DNA of 64,000 nt from Prosthecobacter sp. (lineage in GTDB: Bacteria; Verrucomicrobiota; Verrucomicrobiia; Verrucomicrobiales; Verrucomicrobiaceae): assembly GCF_029946185.1 (NCBI RefSeq), contig NZ_JAQSEA010000309.1, positions 1 to 64,000 on the forward strand. Direction: 5' to 3'. A program made the translations under genes and the position numbers. This document shows positions 26,801 to 34,437 of this stretch, one piece after another (within the stretch, counting starts at the first letter, position 1; each line of letters starts with the position of its first letter). The notes beneath the pieces are model-generated. The model was not told where the DNA came from and made no database searches. It saw only the letters and a program-made list of their open reading frames with translations.

Positions 26801-27206
26801 CGTGAAGGTGTATCAATCGAAGCAGGAATTTGGGCCTGACACTTTCCGACGCATGGTTTACCAAAGCAAGCCACGCGTGCAGCTTGATGACACGTTTGGG
26901 GCGTTCGATGTGCCGGATGCGGGGCAGATCGCCCCACGCCGCACCTCGAGCACGACGCCGTTGCAGGCGCTTAATTTTCTGAACAGCACGTTTGCGATGC
27001 AGCAGAGCGAGCTGCTGGCCGCACGGCTTGAAAAGGAGGCAGGCAAGACTGCTGCGGCACAGGTGAAACGCGCGTTTCAACTGGCCTACCAGCGCGATCC
27101 GAATGCGGACGAAATGGCTGCTTCCACGCAGCTCATTTCACAGCACGGGCTGGCGATGTTCTGCCGCGCGCTGTTCAACACGAGCGAGTTCATGACCCTG
27201 TATTGA
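23856..27206 (+). CDS. PSD1 planctomycete-type cytochrome protein with DUF1549/DUF1553 and discoidin-like domain
   Basis: 1116 residues with a signal peptide (MKSLFYFLFALASSSALAAE). A first heme site CVECHNDV (about residue 39) is the planctomycete cytochrome domain. DUF1549 follows with FIRRASFDLIGLPPTPEEAA and a second CxxCH in GCARCHDHKFDPI. Residues about 600-770 resemble an F5/8-type C (discoidin) carbohydrate-binding domain (FVRFTIHATIGGQP, WLQIELPREE). DUF1553 ends the protein (ARVMVNRLWHYHFGTGIVDT, RTSSTTPLQALNFLN). These proteins with DUF1501 partners are widespread in PVC bacteria; their role in extracellular polymer breakdown is presumed, not shown. The regulator and SDR genes upstream suggest sugar-acid or glycan use. 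DUF1501 follows after 7 bases. Confidence 0.9.
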   Translation: MKSLFYFLFALASSSALAAEPDAAKLFHEQVAPILVKNCVECHNDVTTKGGLNMGTLADVLKGGDDGPALVPGNAAESSLYTMIVPEAAGDKAEMPKKKPSLSTAETDLIKRWIEMGAAWPQEIVLKEKSKGDVTHWSLLPLKAAPHGSIDTFISAKLKEKSLAMNPPADARTFIRRASFDLIGLPPTPEEAAAFEKEFVQDPASSIKHLVDRLMASPRYGERWARHWLDVVRFAESHGFEMNRTRPNAWPYRDYVIHAFNEDKPYDQFVREQIAGDLLGADEGTGFLVAGSWDQVKGQDPVLRANQRADEMHDLVSTTGSTFLGLTIGCARCHDHKFDPILQTDYYRVRAIFEGVQHAERELRPADVEQRQKQAEGVRTEIAAMDAALARFQPRAQLTRRVLVDDDLPPPTKPDAIGCVQIEQPTNGKPIEYSPGTELGQAADPGDSTRLPNFGESYRYWKAEKDAAAQDFFSWNPRVSGKQRIWLSWAAWTTHAKDARYILDVDGDANTKGDQQEITSVNQSQFADGSGAIPGQKRWSGFKYAGTYALTKDSILILRSGKLGGPTVADAVLFEEADGAQPSSQPHLRAPVTHLANRESFDAVKARFVRFTIHATIGGQPCIDELEVFSNGKQPHNVALAKNGAKVTASDVFSDGTIPIHQIAHANDGLYGNAKSWISKNAGKGWLQIELPREESISSVVWSRDRGEKKGKVYEDRLATDYVIETSLDGKVWQAVAASVDRLVVEYRDRIRDIPTLSGVSAENAADVKRQSESRAVLQRRLKELTTFPMAYLGRFEQPGPTFRLQRGDPLTPQEEITPGALAQFGVKLDLPKDTPEAERRMALAKWLADPQNPLTARVMVNRLWHYHFGTGIVDTPSDLGFNGGKPSHPELLDWLAAQFMQHGWSMKEMHRLIMNSAAYRQSSTANDTGMLADSGARFLWRFPTRRLEAEPLRDTILAVSGVLDLTMGGPGFDLFVANDNYVKVYQSKQEFGPDTFRRMVYQSKPRVQLDDTFGAFDVPDAGQIAPRRTSSTTPLQALNFLNSTFAMQQSELLAARLEKEAGKTAAAQVKRAFQLAYQRDPNADEMAASTQLISQHGLAMFCRALFNTSEFMTLY

Positions 27207-27213
27207 TTCTGTT

Positions 27214-28665
27214 ATGCAAAACCATCTTCTTTCCCGTCGGAATTTTCTCAATCAAGGCGTCAGCGGACTGGGCAGCATTGCTTTGAGCTCGCTGCTGGCG
27301 CAGAAGGGCCTGCTGGCGAATGACCCCATTCGTCCGCTGATTGATCCTGCGCATCCGTACGCGCCACGCGCGCCGCATTTTGAGCCGCGTGCGAAGAATG
27401 TGATCGTGGTTTTCTGCTCCGGGGCCATGAGCCATGTGGATACGTTTGATTACAAGCCGGAGCTGGTGAAGCGGCATGGCATGCCGCTGCCGGGCGCGGC
27501 GGATTTGATCACCTTCCAGGGGGCGCAGGGGAATCTGGTGAAGCCGCTGTGGGAGTTCAAGCCACGCGGACAAAGCGGCAAGATGATCAGCGATCTGCTG
27601 CCAAACATCGCCGAGCTGGCGGATGACATGTGCTTCATCCATTCGATGACGGCCAAGTCGAACACGCACGGCCCGGCGGAGAACCAGATGAGCACGGGGT
27701 TCATTCTAGACGGCTTCCCCGGCATCGGTTCCTGGGTGACTTATGCGCTGGGCTCGGAGTGCGATGACATGCCGGCCTTTGTTGCGATTCCCGATCCGCG
27801 CGGTGTGCCGCAGATCGGCCCACGACACTGGAACTCGGCGTTTTTGCCAGCGGCCTTTCAAGGCACGGCCTTTAATGCGAGCAAGCCGATCCCCAATCTG
27901 ATCCGCCCTGCCAGTGTGAGTGAGGCGGCAGACCGTGACACGCGTGCTTTTGTGAATTTGCTCAATCAGAGGCAGGCACAGGAGCATCCGGCGGACAGCG
28001 ATCTGGCGGCGCGGATTTCGTCCTATGAACTCGCGGCGCGGATGCAGATCGCGGCGTCGGAGGTCGGCAACATGGCTGACGAGAGCAAGGCAACACTGGA
28101 TCTCTATGGCGTGAATGACAGCAACGAGACGAAGGCTGGCTTCGCGAAGAACTGCCTGCTGGCGCGGCGGCTGATCGAGCGCGGGGTGCGGTTTGTGCAG
28201 CTTTTCAACGGCTCCTACGCCATGGGCGAGGGCGTGGGGAACTGGGACGGGCACAAAACGATTGAGAAGCAGTATTCGGTGCATGCTCCGATTCTCGACC
28301 AGCCGGTGGCGGGAATGCTGAAGGATCTGAAAGCCCGGGGACTGCTGCAGGACACGCTGGTGGCCTTTGTGACGGAGTTTGGGCGCATGCCGACCTTCCA
28401 GAAGGGGGCGAATGGCCGTGACCACAATCCGAAGGGCTTCACGGTGTGGCTGGCGGGGGCCGGGGTGAAAAAGGCTTTCAGCTACGGGGCGACGGACGAA
28501 TTTGGCTACAAAGCGGCTGAGCAAGTGAGCACCATTTATGACCTGCATGCCACGATTTTGCACCTGCTGGGAATCGACCACGAGCGTCTGAGCTACTATA
28601 ATAACGGCATCGAACGGAGGCTAACGGACGTCCACGGGCACGTGCTCAAAGACGTGCTGTCGTGA
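27214..28665 (+). CDS. DUF1501 family protein (sulfatase/alkaline-phosphatase fold), Tat-exported
   Basis: The 483-residue protein opens with a Tat-type signal, MQNHLLSRRNFLNQGVSG, including SRRNFL, then NVIVVFCSGAMSHVDTFDYK, the metal-site strand of the alkaline-phosphatase superfamily. Other family landmarks are SMTAKSNTHGPAENQMSTG, LLARRLIERGVRFVQLF, VTEFGRMPTFQ and GRDHNPKGFTVWLAG. It is the standard partner of PSD1 proteins and follows the PSD1 gene by only seven bases. The pair should act in the periplasm or at the surface on an unknown substrate. Confidence 0.9.
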   Translation: MQNHLLSRRNFLNQGVSGLGSIALSSLLAQKGLLANDPIRPLIDPAHPYAPRAPHFEPRAKNVIVVFCSGAMSHVDTFDYKPELVKRHGMPLPGAADLITFQGAQGNLVKPLWEFKPRGQSGKMISDLLPNIAELADDMCFIHSMTAKSNTHGPAENQMSTGFILDGFPGIGSWVTYALGSECDDMPAFVAIPDPRGVPQIGPRHWNSAFLPAAFQGTAFNASKPIPNLIRPASVSEAADRDTRAFVNLLNQRQAQEHPADSDLAARISSYELAARMQIAASEVGNMADESKATLDLYGVNDSNETKAGFAKNCLLARRLIERGVRFVQLFNGSYAMGEGVGNWDGHKTIEKQYSVHAPILDQPVAGMLKDLKARGLLQDTLVAFVTEFGRMPTFQKGANGRDHNPKGFTVWLAGAGVKKAFSYGATDEFGYKAAEQVSTIYDLHATILHLLGIDHERLSYYNNGIERRLTDVHGHVLKDVLS

Positions 28666-28763
28666 CCCCGCTTGAGAATGAGGGGGAAAAAGAGTTTGAT
28701 TTCCTTCTCAAAGTCTCCACCGTGCGCCTCCCCAAAACCTGACCCCATTCCCGTACCCGTATC

Positions 28764-29015
28764 ATGGCAGTTGTCATCCGTCTCCGTCAAGAAGGCCAAA
28801 AAGGCCGTCCAGTCTTCCGTATCGTTGCGGCTGACCAACGCTTTCCAAAAGAAGGCCGTTTCCTCGAAATCCTCGGTACCTATGATCCTCAAAAGGGCGT
28901 CAAAGGTGCAACCGTGAAACTCGATCGCGTCAATGCTTGGATCTCCCAAGGAGCCAAGCCCTCTGACACTGTGAAGAGCCTCATCAAGCACGCCGCAGCA
29001 GCCGTTCCGGCATAA
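28764..29015 (+). CDS. rpsP: 30S ribosomal protein S16
   Basis: The 83-residue protein MAVVIRLRQEGQKGRPVFRI, with DQRFPKEGRFLEILGTYDP and a basic body ending in LIKHAAAAVPA, is a full-length S16. It is needed for assembly of the 30S body. The next gene, a KH-domain RNA-binding protein, follows by nine bases, an arrangement common in bacteria (rpsP-khpA, often with rimM and trmD, which are missing here). Confidence 0.96.
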   Translation: MAVVIRLRQEGQKGRPVFRIVAADQRFPKEGRFLEILGTYDPQKGVKGATVKLDRVNAWISQGAKPSDTVKSLIKHAAAAVPA

Positions 29016-29024
29016 TAAGCTGCC

Positions 29025-29327
29025 ATGGACGCGCCGGAAGCCCTCCGCGAGTTCCTATCCTACGTGGTGGCGAATCTGATCGACCACCCGCAGCAGGCGA
29101 CCATTGCGATCGGCACCAATATCAATGGTGCCGTCGCTTATCGTGTACAGCTAGCGCCGGAAGATGTGCGTCATGTCATTGGCAAAAATGGCATGACCAT
29201 CAGCGCGATCCGCTCCCTGCTCAACACAGCGGCTGCAAAGCACGGGATCAAAATTTCCCTCAAAGTGGGGTCCTCACAAGAAGAGGATGCGGAAGCCGCC
29301 ACAGCGGTGCCGCAAGATGAAGCGTGA
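29025..29327 (+). CDS. khpA: KhpA-like KH-domain RNA-binding protein
   Basis: The 100-residue protein has a single KH domain with the G-x-x-G loop in DVRHVIGKNGMTISAIRSLL. The sequence before it (EALREFLSYVVANLIDHPQQ) matches the N-terminal helix of KhpA/YlqC. Family members bind RNA broadly and help control cell size or translation. The acidic C-terminal tail (EEDAEAATAVPQDEA) is species-specific. Co-transcribed with rpsP. Confidence 0.9.
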   Translation: MDAPEALREFLSYVVANLIDHPQQATIAIGTNINGAVAYRVQLAPEDVRHVIGKNGMTISAIRSLLNTAAAKHGIKISLKVGSSQEEDAEAATAVPQDEA

Positions 29328-29334
29328 GCTAATC

Positions 29335-29712
29335 TCACGCCACTCTGCTGCCAGCCCACCAGCCGATGGCTGCGGCGGTGATACCCAGCAGGATGCTGCC
29401 AATGGCATTGAACAGAGCAAGCCAGGAATGCTGATTTAAAAGCAGCAGCCATGAGTCATTCGCCAGCGTGGAAAAAGTCGTGTAGCCACCCAGCACACCC
29501 GTGGCGGCAAACAGCCATGGCCCTGAGCTTTTTTCCTTCATGGCAGGCAAGGCAAAAAGGAAGCCCAGAATAAAACTGCCGAGGATATTTGCGACGAGCA
29601 CGCCCCACGGAAAGACGGCTTTCGGCAGCAGACGCGCCATGCCGAGTACGGTGCCATACCGCATCACCGAACCGAAGCCCCCACCTAGAAAGACCAGCAG
29701 GAGATTTTTCAT
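29335..29712 (-). CDS. crcB: Fluoride channel CrcB/Fluc
   Basis: From ATG 29712, a 125-residue, four-helix membrane protein with GGGFGSVMRYGTV at the start and the diagnostic GVLGGYTTFSTL motif in the third helix, whose T-T-F-S line the fluoride pore. CrcB/Fluc dimers export fluoride. No fluoride riboswitch was recognised upstream. The four residues ahead of the chosen start (to 29724) are also possible. It is convergent with khpA and follows the AI-2E-type gene on the same strand by 19 bases. Confidence 0.93.
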   Translation of the reverse strand: MKNLLLVFLGGGFGSVMRYGTVLGMARLLPKAVFPWGVLVANILGSFILGFLFALPAMKEKSSGPWLFAATGVLGGYTTFSTLANDSWLLLLNQHSWLALFNAIGSILLGITAAAIGWWAGSRVA

Positions 29713-29731
29713 ACGGGATTGCAATTTGTGA

Positions 29732-31012
29732 TCACGCCGTCACCTCCTCACGTCTGGAGCCACCGATCGTCTGCGGCGCGATGCGCGCACGCCACACGTA
29801 GCGCTGGAACAAAACTTTGACCGAGGCTGTGAGCGGCACCGCCAAGATGGCACCGAGCAGGCCGCCCAGCAGCAGCCCCCAGACGAGGACCGAGGCGATC
29901 ACCGTCATTGGGTGCAGCCCTACGGCTTCACCCACGATGCGCGGGGTAATAAACAAGGCGTCAACCTGCTGCACCAAGGCGAAGACACCGGTGACGACCA
30001 GCGGCATGACCCACCAAGGATCCGCCGAAATCCACGCACTGCCCCCCTGCACCGAGGCGATGATCACTGCCGGAATCCAGCACAGGACGATGCCCAAATA
30101 CGGAATGATGCCCGCCAGGCAAAGCGCCAGACCAATGAGCAGGCCAAAGTCCAGCCCCACGATCATCAGCCCGATGCCGGTGGCGATGCCATTGATCAAA
30201 CTGACAAAAAGCTGGCCACGGAAGAAGGCCACGAGGTAGCTATTGATCTCGTTCAGGCAGCTTACCAACTCGTCTTTGAAGGCCGAGGCGCGCAGAGGCA
30301 GGTAATCTGACCACCGCTCCTGAATATTGGAGCTCTCGATCAGGAAATAATAGAGGTACAAAGGCACGATGATGAAGGAGAGCAAAAAACCAAAGATACC
30401 GAGGAAACCGCCCACACTGGTTCGGAGGAACGTCCAGACGATGCCCGGAACCTTGGGCAGCGTCGTCTTCACCCACTCACCACTGAGCAGGGCCTGAAAG
30501 TCCGCGTCGGGTCCTTCGCCGACCTCTTTGATTGCCACTGGGGCTGGCGACGGCGTTTCAGATGAAGGCGCAGAAGCCGCCTGTGGCTCTGCTTGGAGCG
30601 GCAGCTTGATGCCGTAGTCCTTTTCGATCTTTGCTGAGAAACCGATCACCGCCTTTTGCGCCTTCGTAAAATAGACCGGCACGCGGTCTGCCAGATGGTG
30701 CGCAGGGTCATCCAGCTTCACCACAATCCACCAGCCCAGACCACTGATGGCCATTATAAACACCCCAAACGCCAGCAGCACGGAACGCTGCCGGTTCAGG
30801 CCTCGCCGCTCCAGCCAGTGCACCCCGGGCTCCAGCAGGTAGGCCAGCACACCTGCCACGGCAAAGGGCACCAGAATGGGCTGCAGAAAGGCCATCACCT
30901 GCGTCGCCAGATAGATCAGCCCGATGGCCAGCGCGCCAACGACGGTGATGGATACGGCAGTTATGGCAGTCCATAACGCACTGCGCTGAAAGGCGGTGGG
31001 AAAGTTCTTCAT
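29732..31012 (-). CDS. AI-2E family transporter (DUF20/PerM type)
   Basis: 426 residues. Several membrane helices at the N-terminus (ITVVGALAIGLIYLATQVMA) and a dense C-terminal block (SLINGIATGIGLMIVGLD, LCLAGIIPYLGIVLC, VIASVLVWGLLLGGLLGAIL) match the TqsA/PerM family. An extended, proline- and alanine-rich cytoplasmic or loop insert around residues 140-180 (APSSETPSPAPVAIKEV) is less usual. Family members export AI-2 or act as Na+/H+ antiporters; the substrate here is unknown. The gene starts at ATG 31012, with the PPOX gene divergent. Confidence 0.88.
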   Translation of the reverse strand: MKNFPTAFQRSALWTAITAVSITVVGALAIGLIYLATQVMAFLQPILVPFAVAGVLAYLLEPGVHWLERRGLNRQRSVLLAFGVFIMAISGLGWWIVVKLDDPAHHLADRVPVYFTKAQKAVIGFSAKIEKDYGIKLPLQAEPQAASAPSSETPSPAPVAIKEVGEGPDADFQALLSGEWVKTTLPKVPGIVWTFLRTSVGGFLGIFGFLLSFIIVPLYLYYFLIESSNIQERWSDYLPLRASAFKDELVSCLNEINSYLVAFFRGQLFVSLINGIATGIGLMIVGLDFGLLIGLALCLAGIIPYLGIVLCWIPAVIIASVQGGSAWISADPWWVMPLVVTGVFALVQQVDALFITPRIVGEAVGLHPMTVIASVLVWGLLLGGLLGAILAVPLTASVKVLFQRYVWRARIAPQTIGGSRREEVTA

Positions 31013-31112
31013 CGGGAGAATGGTGCGCAGCCTAGCCAGTCGCCGTAGTTTGGGTACTGCAAAGATGCCCGCAAATTGGACAGCCCGGACTCAAGAGGTA
31101 TCGTCTTCCACC

Positions 31113-31556
31113 ATGTCCCGCCCTCTGCCCCAGCCTGTTGATCCCGCCGAACTCCCACAACTCGCGCAGGCCACCATGCGTGCTGCGAAGTTTCCCATGC
31201 TGGCAACGGTGGATGGCGATCAGCCGCGGTTGCGCCCAGTCTCCCCGGTGCGCACGGATGGCTTCACGGTTTATGTCGCCAATCTGCGCCGGTATGGCAA
31301 GACGCACGAACTGGAGGTCAATCCCAAGGCCGAGCTTTGCTACAAGGACGACCAGGATAATCAGGTGCGCATCACGGCCACTGCCGAGATCGTTACCGAG
31401 CGCGCTCTCTTGGAAGAAATCTGGAACTCGAATCCCTTGCTGCGCGCCTACCTCGGCAGCATCGACAATCCGGAGTTGATCATCTACCGCTTCCTTCCCA
31501 ATCGGGTGCGCTACATGCGTGAGTGGGCCTTGGAGTATTTTGAAGTGCCTTTTTGA
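31113..31556 (+). CDS. Pyridoxamine 5'-phosphate oxidase-like (PPOX) flavoprotein
   Basis: The 147-residue protein from ATG 31113 (MSRPLPQPVDPAELPQLAQA) has the split-barrel FMN-binding fold: KFPMLATVDGDQPRLRPVSP and ANLRRYGKTHELEVNPKAEL. It is typical of small PPOX-family proteins that bind FMN or heme with unknown substrates; it is not PdxH, which is longer. A GA-rich stretch (CAAGAGGTA) 12-18 bases before the ATG could be the ribosome site. The frame is open further upstream to 30996 but that overlaps the divergent transporter gene. Confidence 0.85.
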   Translation: MSRPLPQPVDPAELPQLAQATMRAAKFPMLATVDGDQPRLRPVSPVRTDGFTVYVANLRRYGKTHELEVNPKAELCYKDDQDNQVRITATAEIVTERALLEEIWNSNPLLRAYLGSIDNPELIIYRFLPNRVRYMREWALEYFEVPF

Positions 31557-31809
31557 GGGTATTCATCAATTACCTGTCCGTTTGGCCTGAGCTGTGCGTT
31601 GCAAGTTGATCGGGGTGAAATGTGAATAAGCTTCGCTTTTGTGAATAACTTCTTGCCACTAACTCCGCGTTCTGACACTCTCCGGCAATTACCGTGATTC
31701 ATTCTATTAATCACATTTCGGGATCGGTACGTTTGGCTCTCCCCGGCGCCAACGAAAAACTGTCCCTGCCTTTTTCAACGCAGGCAACCACTACACCCAC
31801 TAAACTACC

Positions 31810-33348
31810 ATGGACCGTGACGACCACTCAGCATCGGTAATCTCCTCCGTTAGCACCACCCGCGCTTCCGACCTTGGTCCTGTATCTCCATCCGCCACCC
31901 CCTCCCGCCGCCGCAAAACGGGTCCCGTCACTGCCACCAAGACCTTCGTTCTCGACACCAACGTCCTGCTGCACGACCCAGCCTGTATCCACCGCTTTGC
32001 TGAAAATCACATCTGCATTCCGGTCGATGTGCTGAGCGAACTGGACCGCTTTAAGAATGAGATGACAGAGCGCGGTGCCAATGCCCGCGAAGTGCATCGG
32101 GCGCTGATGAAGATTTTCTCCAACAAAGGTGCCTCGGTCACCACGGGTGTCCCGACCGACGGCGGCGGCAGCATCCGCGTCGCAGTCTATGATCCTGCAG
32201 AAGCCCGCAAGCACCCCAGCGTGCAGGGATTTGAGCGTATTTTTCACGATCTGGACAAAGCCGACCACCGCATCCTGGCCTGCACACTCTGGCTGAGCGA
32301 GCAGGTTTCGCCGCCGGTCATCCTCGTCAGCAAAGACCTCAACATGCAGCTCAAGGCGCGTGCCGTGGGCATTGAGTGCGAAGATTACCTCCATGACAAA
32401 GTGGAGCCGCGGGAGGTCGCGAATTTTGACATCGCCCGCGTCGAGGTGAGCCCGCATGAGTTGCAGCGCTTTGCCAGCAGCGGCCTCCTCCCTATGCCGG
32501 AAAGCCGCACCATTGGCATGGTCGTCAATGACTACGCCCTGCTCTCTGCCGGGGACAAAGCCACCATGCCCGCGAAGCTCAGTGCAAACGGCGAGTTTGT
32601 GCGTCTGCACCATACGCCGGAGTCGATCAAGGTTGGTCAGGGCCGCGCCATCAAGCCGATGAATCTCGGGCAGGCCTGCTTTCTGGATGCACTGCTCGAT
32701 CCCGAGATCAGCCTCGTCACCTGCTACGGCCAGGCGGGAACGGGCAAGACCCTGCTCGCCGTCGCAGCCGCTTTGCAGCAGGTGTTTAACCGTACCTACC
32801 ACGGTGTCACCGTGAGCCGCCCCATCGTTGCGATGGGGCAGACTGTCGGCTTCCTGCCGGGATCCTTGCAGGAAAAAATGCGCCCTTGGCTGCAGCCGGT
32901 GTATGACGCCCTTGATCTCCTGATGCGGCCCATGGAGGGCGTGCAACAGGGCCCGGCGCGGAAGAAGAACCGCTTCATGCCCGAGCCGCAGCAGCAGATG
33001 GCCGCGCCAGCCGCGCCGTATGACACGCTCATTCAGCAGGGCGTCATCGAAATCGAAGCGCTATGCTACATCCGTGGTCGCAGCATCCCTGATCGCTTTT
33101 TCATCCTGGATGAAGCACAGCAGCTCACGCCGCTGGAGGCCAAGACCATCGTCACCCGCATGTCTCGCGGCTCCAAGCTCGTCCTCGTCGGTGACCCGGC
33201 GCAGATCGACAATCCCTACGTGGACAGCCGCAGCAACGGGCTTGTGTACACGCGCCAGCGCATGCGCGGCCAGACTTTCGCTGCGCACGTTCCCTTGGTC
33301 AAAGGTGAACGCAGTCCGCTGGCGGAGGCGGCCGCACGGTTGCTGTAA
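31810..33348 (+). CDS. PhoH family protein with N-terminal PIN domain (PhoH2)
   Basis: 512 residues. The PIN domain starts with TKTFVLDTNVLLHDPACI and includes DVLSELDRFKNEM; its acidic residues should bind metal. The C-terminal PhoH ATPase has Walker A GQAGTGKTLLA and Walker B FFILDEAQQLTPLEAKT, then KLVLVGDPAQIDNPYVD. PhoH2 proteins couple an RNA helicase-like ATPase to a PIN RNase. The gene stands alone with 253 bases of upstream sequence and ends 146 bases before the first EF-hand gene. Confidence 0.93.
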   Translation: MDRDDHSASVISSVSTTRASDLGPVSPSATPSRRRKTGPVTATKTFVLDTNVLLHDPACIHRFAENHICIPVDVLSELDRFKNEMTERGANAREVHRALMKIFSNKGASVTTGVPTDGGGSIRVAVYDPAEARKHPSVQGFERIFHDLDKADHRILACTLWLSEQVSPPVILVSKDLNMQLKARAVGIECEDYLHDKVEPREVANFDIARVEVSPHELQRFASSGLLPMPESRTIGMVVNDYALLSAGDKATMPAKLSANGEFVRLHHTPESIKVGQGRAIKPMNLGQACFLDALLDPEISLVTCYGQAGTGKTLLAVAAALQQVFNRTYHGVTVSRPIVAMGQTVGFLPGSLQEKMRPWLQPVYDALDLLMRPMEGVQQGPARKKNRFMPEPQQQMAAPAAPYDTLIQQGVIEIEALCYIRGRSIPDRFFILDEAQQLTPLEAKTIVTRMSRGSKLVLVGDPAQIDNPYVDSRSNGLVYTRQRMRGQTFAAHVPLVKGERSPLAEAAARLL

Positions 33349-33419
33349 CCTCTATTCGTTGCAGAAAATCGCGCTTAAAAAATTCCTCTGATTATTTTTG
33401 AAATGGAATGAGTGTCGCG

Positions 33420-33493
33420 TCGTTTAAGACGCTACGCGGGGTTGGGCATCCCAAAATCCCGCGCGCAATATCCACAACCCAAACTCGACACAC
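33420..33493 (+). promoter_or_regulatory. Shared leader of the first EF-hand gene
   Basis: TCGTTTAAGACG at 33420-33431 lies 74 bases before the ATG and is followed by ACGCG and later CGCGCGC, ATCCACAACC and AAAC. The second EF-hand gene has the same order (TCGTTTAACACG at 33914-33925, 76 bases before its ATG). The sharing indicates a duplicated promoter or leader; the exact -35 and -10 are not clear. Confidence 0.5.
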
Positions 33494-33769
33494 ATGAAAG
33501 TTATCACCTCGTTCCTCGCTATTCTGGCTGTCTCCGCTGTCACCTCCTTCGGAGCTGATGCTCCCAAGAAGCCCAAGATGAGCCCGGAAGAAATGTTCAC
33601 CAAGAAAGACGCCGACAAAGACGGCAAAGTCAGCAAAGAAGAGTTCCTCAAGGGTGCCAAGGACGCAACGAAGGCCGAAGCCTCCTTCACCACGAAGGAC
33701 AAGGACAAGGACGGATCTCTTTCCAAGGAAGAATTCACCGCTGCTCCAAAGAAAAAGAAGGCCGCCTAA
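33494..33769 (+). CDS. Secreted EF-hand protein
   Basis: 91 residues with a signal peptide (MKVITSFLAILAVSAVTSFG) and two EF-hand calcium loops: DADKDGKVSKEEF and DKDKDGSLSKEEF, both with the acidic positions 1, 3, 5 and 12. The rest is lysine-rich. It is predicted to be a periplasmic or outer calcium-binding protein of unknown partner. A paralogue follows at 33990, with an almost identical signal peptide, so the genes arose by tandem duplication. Confidence 0.85.
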   Translation: MKVITSFLAILAVSAVTSFGADAPKKPKMSPEEMFTKKDADKDGKVSKEEFLKGAKDATKAEASFTTKDKDKDGSLSKEEFTAAPKKKKAA

Positions 33770-33802
33770 GCCCCCTGTTTCTTAGCCTTCAGCAAGTCTG
33801 CC

Positions 33803-33833
33803 ACGCCGCACCCGCCTCGCGCGAGTGCGGCGT
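33803..33833 (+). terminator. Hairpin after the first EF-hand gene
   Basis: ACGCCGCAC (33803-33811) pairs with GTGCGGCGT (33825-33833), enclosing ccgcctcgcgcga. It is followed by TATGATG rather than a T-run, so it may be a weakened terminator; the copy after the second EF-hand gene retains its T-run. Confidence 0.55.
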
Positions 33834-33913
33834 TATGATGTCTGAATCAGGCGGCCCCCTGATGCTCTTCGCAAAAAAACATGATCATTTATCGAAACGA
33901 AATGGGCGGCTTC

Positions 33914-33989
33914 TCGTTTAACACGGCACGCGCCGGACTGGAACCTCCAGAACTCCGCGCGCTACATCAACAACCAAACATTGACCCAC
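33914..33989 (+). promoter_or_regulatory. Shared leader of the second EF-hand gene
   Basis: The copy of the element described before the first EF-hand gene: TCGTTTAACACG, then ACGCG, CGCGCGC, ATCAACAACC and AAAC, ending at the ATG at 33990. Upstream of it, GATCATTTATCGAAACGAAA resembles GATTATTTTTGAAATGGAAT before the first gene, so the similarity reaches about 100 bases upstream of each start. Confidence 0.5.
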
Positions 33990-34289
33990 ATGAAAGTTAT
34001 CACCTCTCTCCTCGCCATCCTGGCTCTGTCCGCAGTCACGTCCTTCGCCGCTGAAGGTGATGCCCCCAAGAAGCCTGCTGGCGACAAACCAAAGATGAGC
34101 CCGGAAAAAATGATCGAGAAGCTCGACACCGACAAAGATGGCAAAGTGTCCAAGGCGGAATTCCTGGCTTCTCCAAACGCCAAGAAAGACGAAGCCAAGG
34201 CCACCGAACGCTTCGGCAAGATGGACAAGGACAGCGACGGCTTCCTCACCAAGGAAGAAATGACCCCGAAGAAAAAGAAGGACGCCTGA
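33990..34289 (+). CDS. Secreted EF-hand protein (tandem paralogue)
   Basis: From ATG 33990 the protein begins MKVITSLLAILALSAVTSFA, differing from its upstream paralogue at few positions. Two EF loops are present: DTDKDGKVSKAEF and DKDSDGFLTKEEM. The linker between them is longer (SPNAKKDEAKATERFGK) and the C-terminus is lysine-rich. An ATG three codons earlier (33981) is less likely because the paralogue starts at the MKV. Function unknown. Confidence 0.85.
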   Translation: MKVITSLLAILALSAVTSFAAEGDAPKKPAGDKPKMSPEKMIEKLDTDKDGKVSKAEFLASPNAKKDEAKATERFGKMDKDSDGFLTKEEMTPKKKKDA

Positions 34290-34325
34290 GCCCTCTGACT
34301 CTTTGACTTCCTACAAGTCATCCTG

Positions 34326-34358
34326 GCCGCACCCGCCTTGCGCGAGTGCGGCTTTTTT
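34326..34358 (+). terminator. Rho-independent terminator of the EF-hand genes
   Basis: GCCGCAC (34326-34332) pairs with GTGCGGC (34346-34352), followed by TTTTTT (34353-34358). It lies 36 bases after the stop of the second EF-hand gene. Confidence 0.85.
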
Positions 34359-34437
34359 GTGAGTGCATTGGCCAGAACACGGAAGAAGCCCCCTTCTCTC
34401 CAACGTACCTACTGTCCGCCCCTCTTCTCTTTTCCGA

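Noticed and set aside
28666-28763. Possible structured leader before rpsP
   Set aside because: No clear hairpin with terminator or known S16 leader features could be seen.
29713-29731. Fluoride riboswitch before crcB
   Set aside because: Only 19 bases separate crcB from the transporter gene upstream, too short for the riboswitch, and no matching fold was seen.
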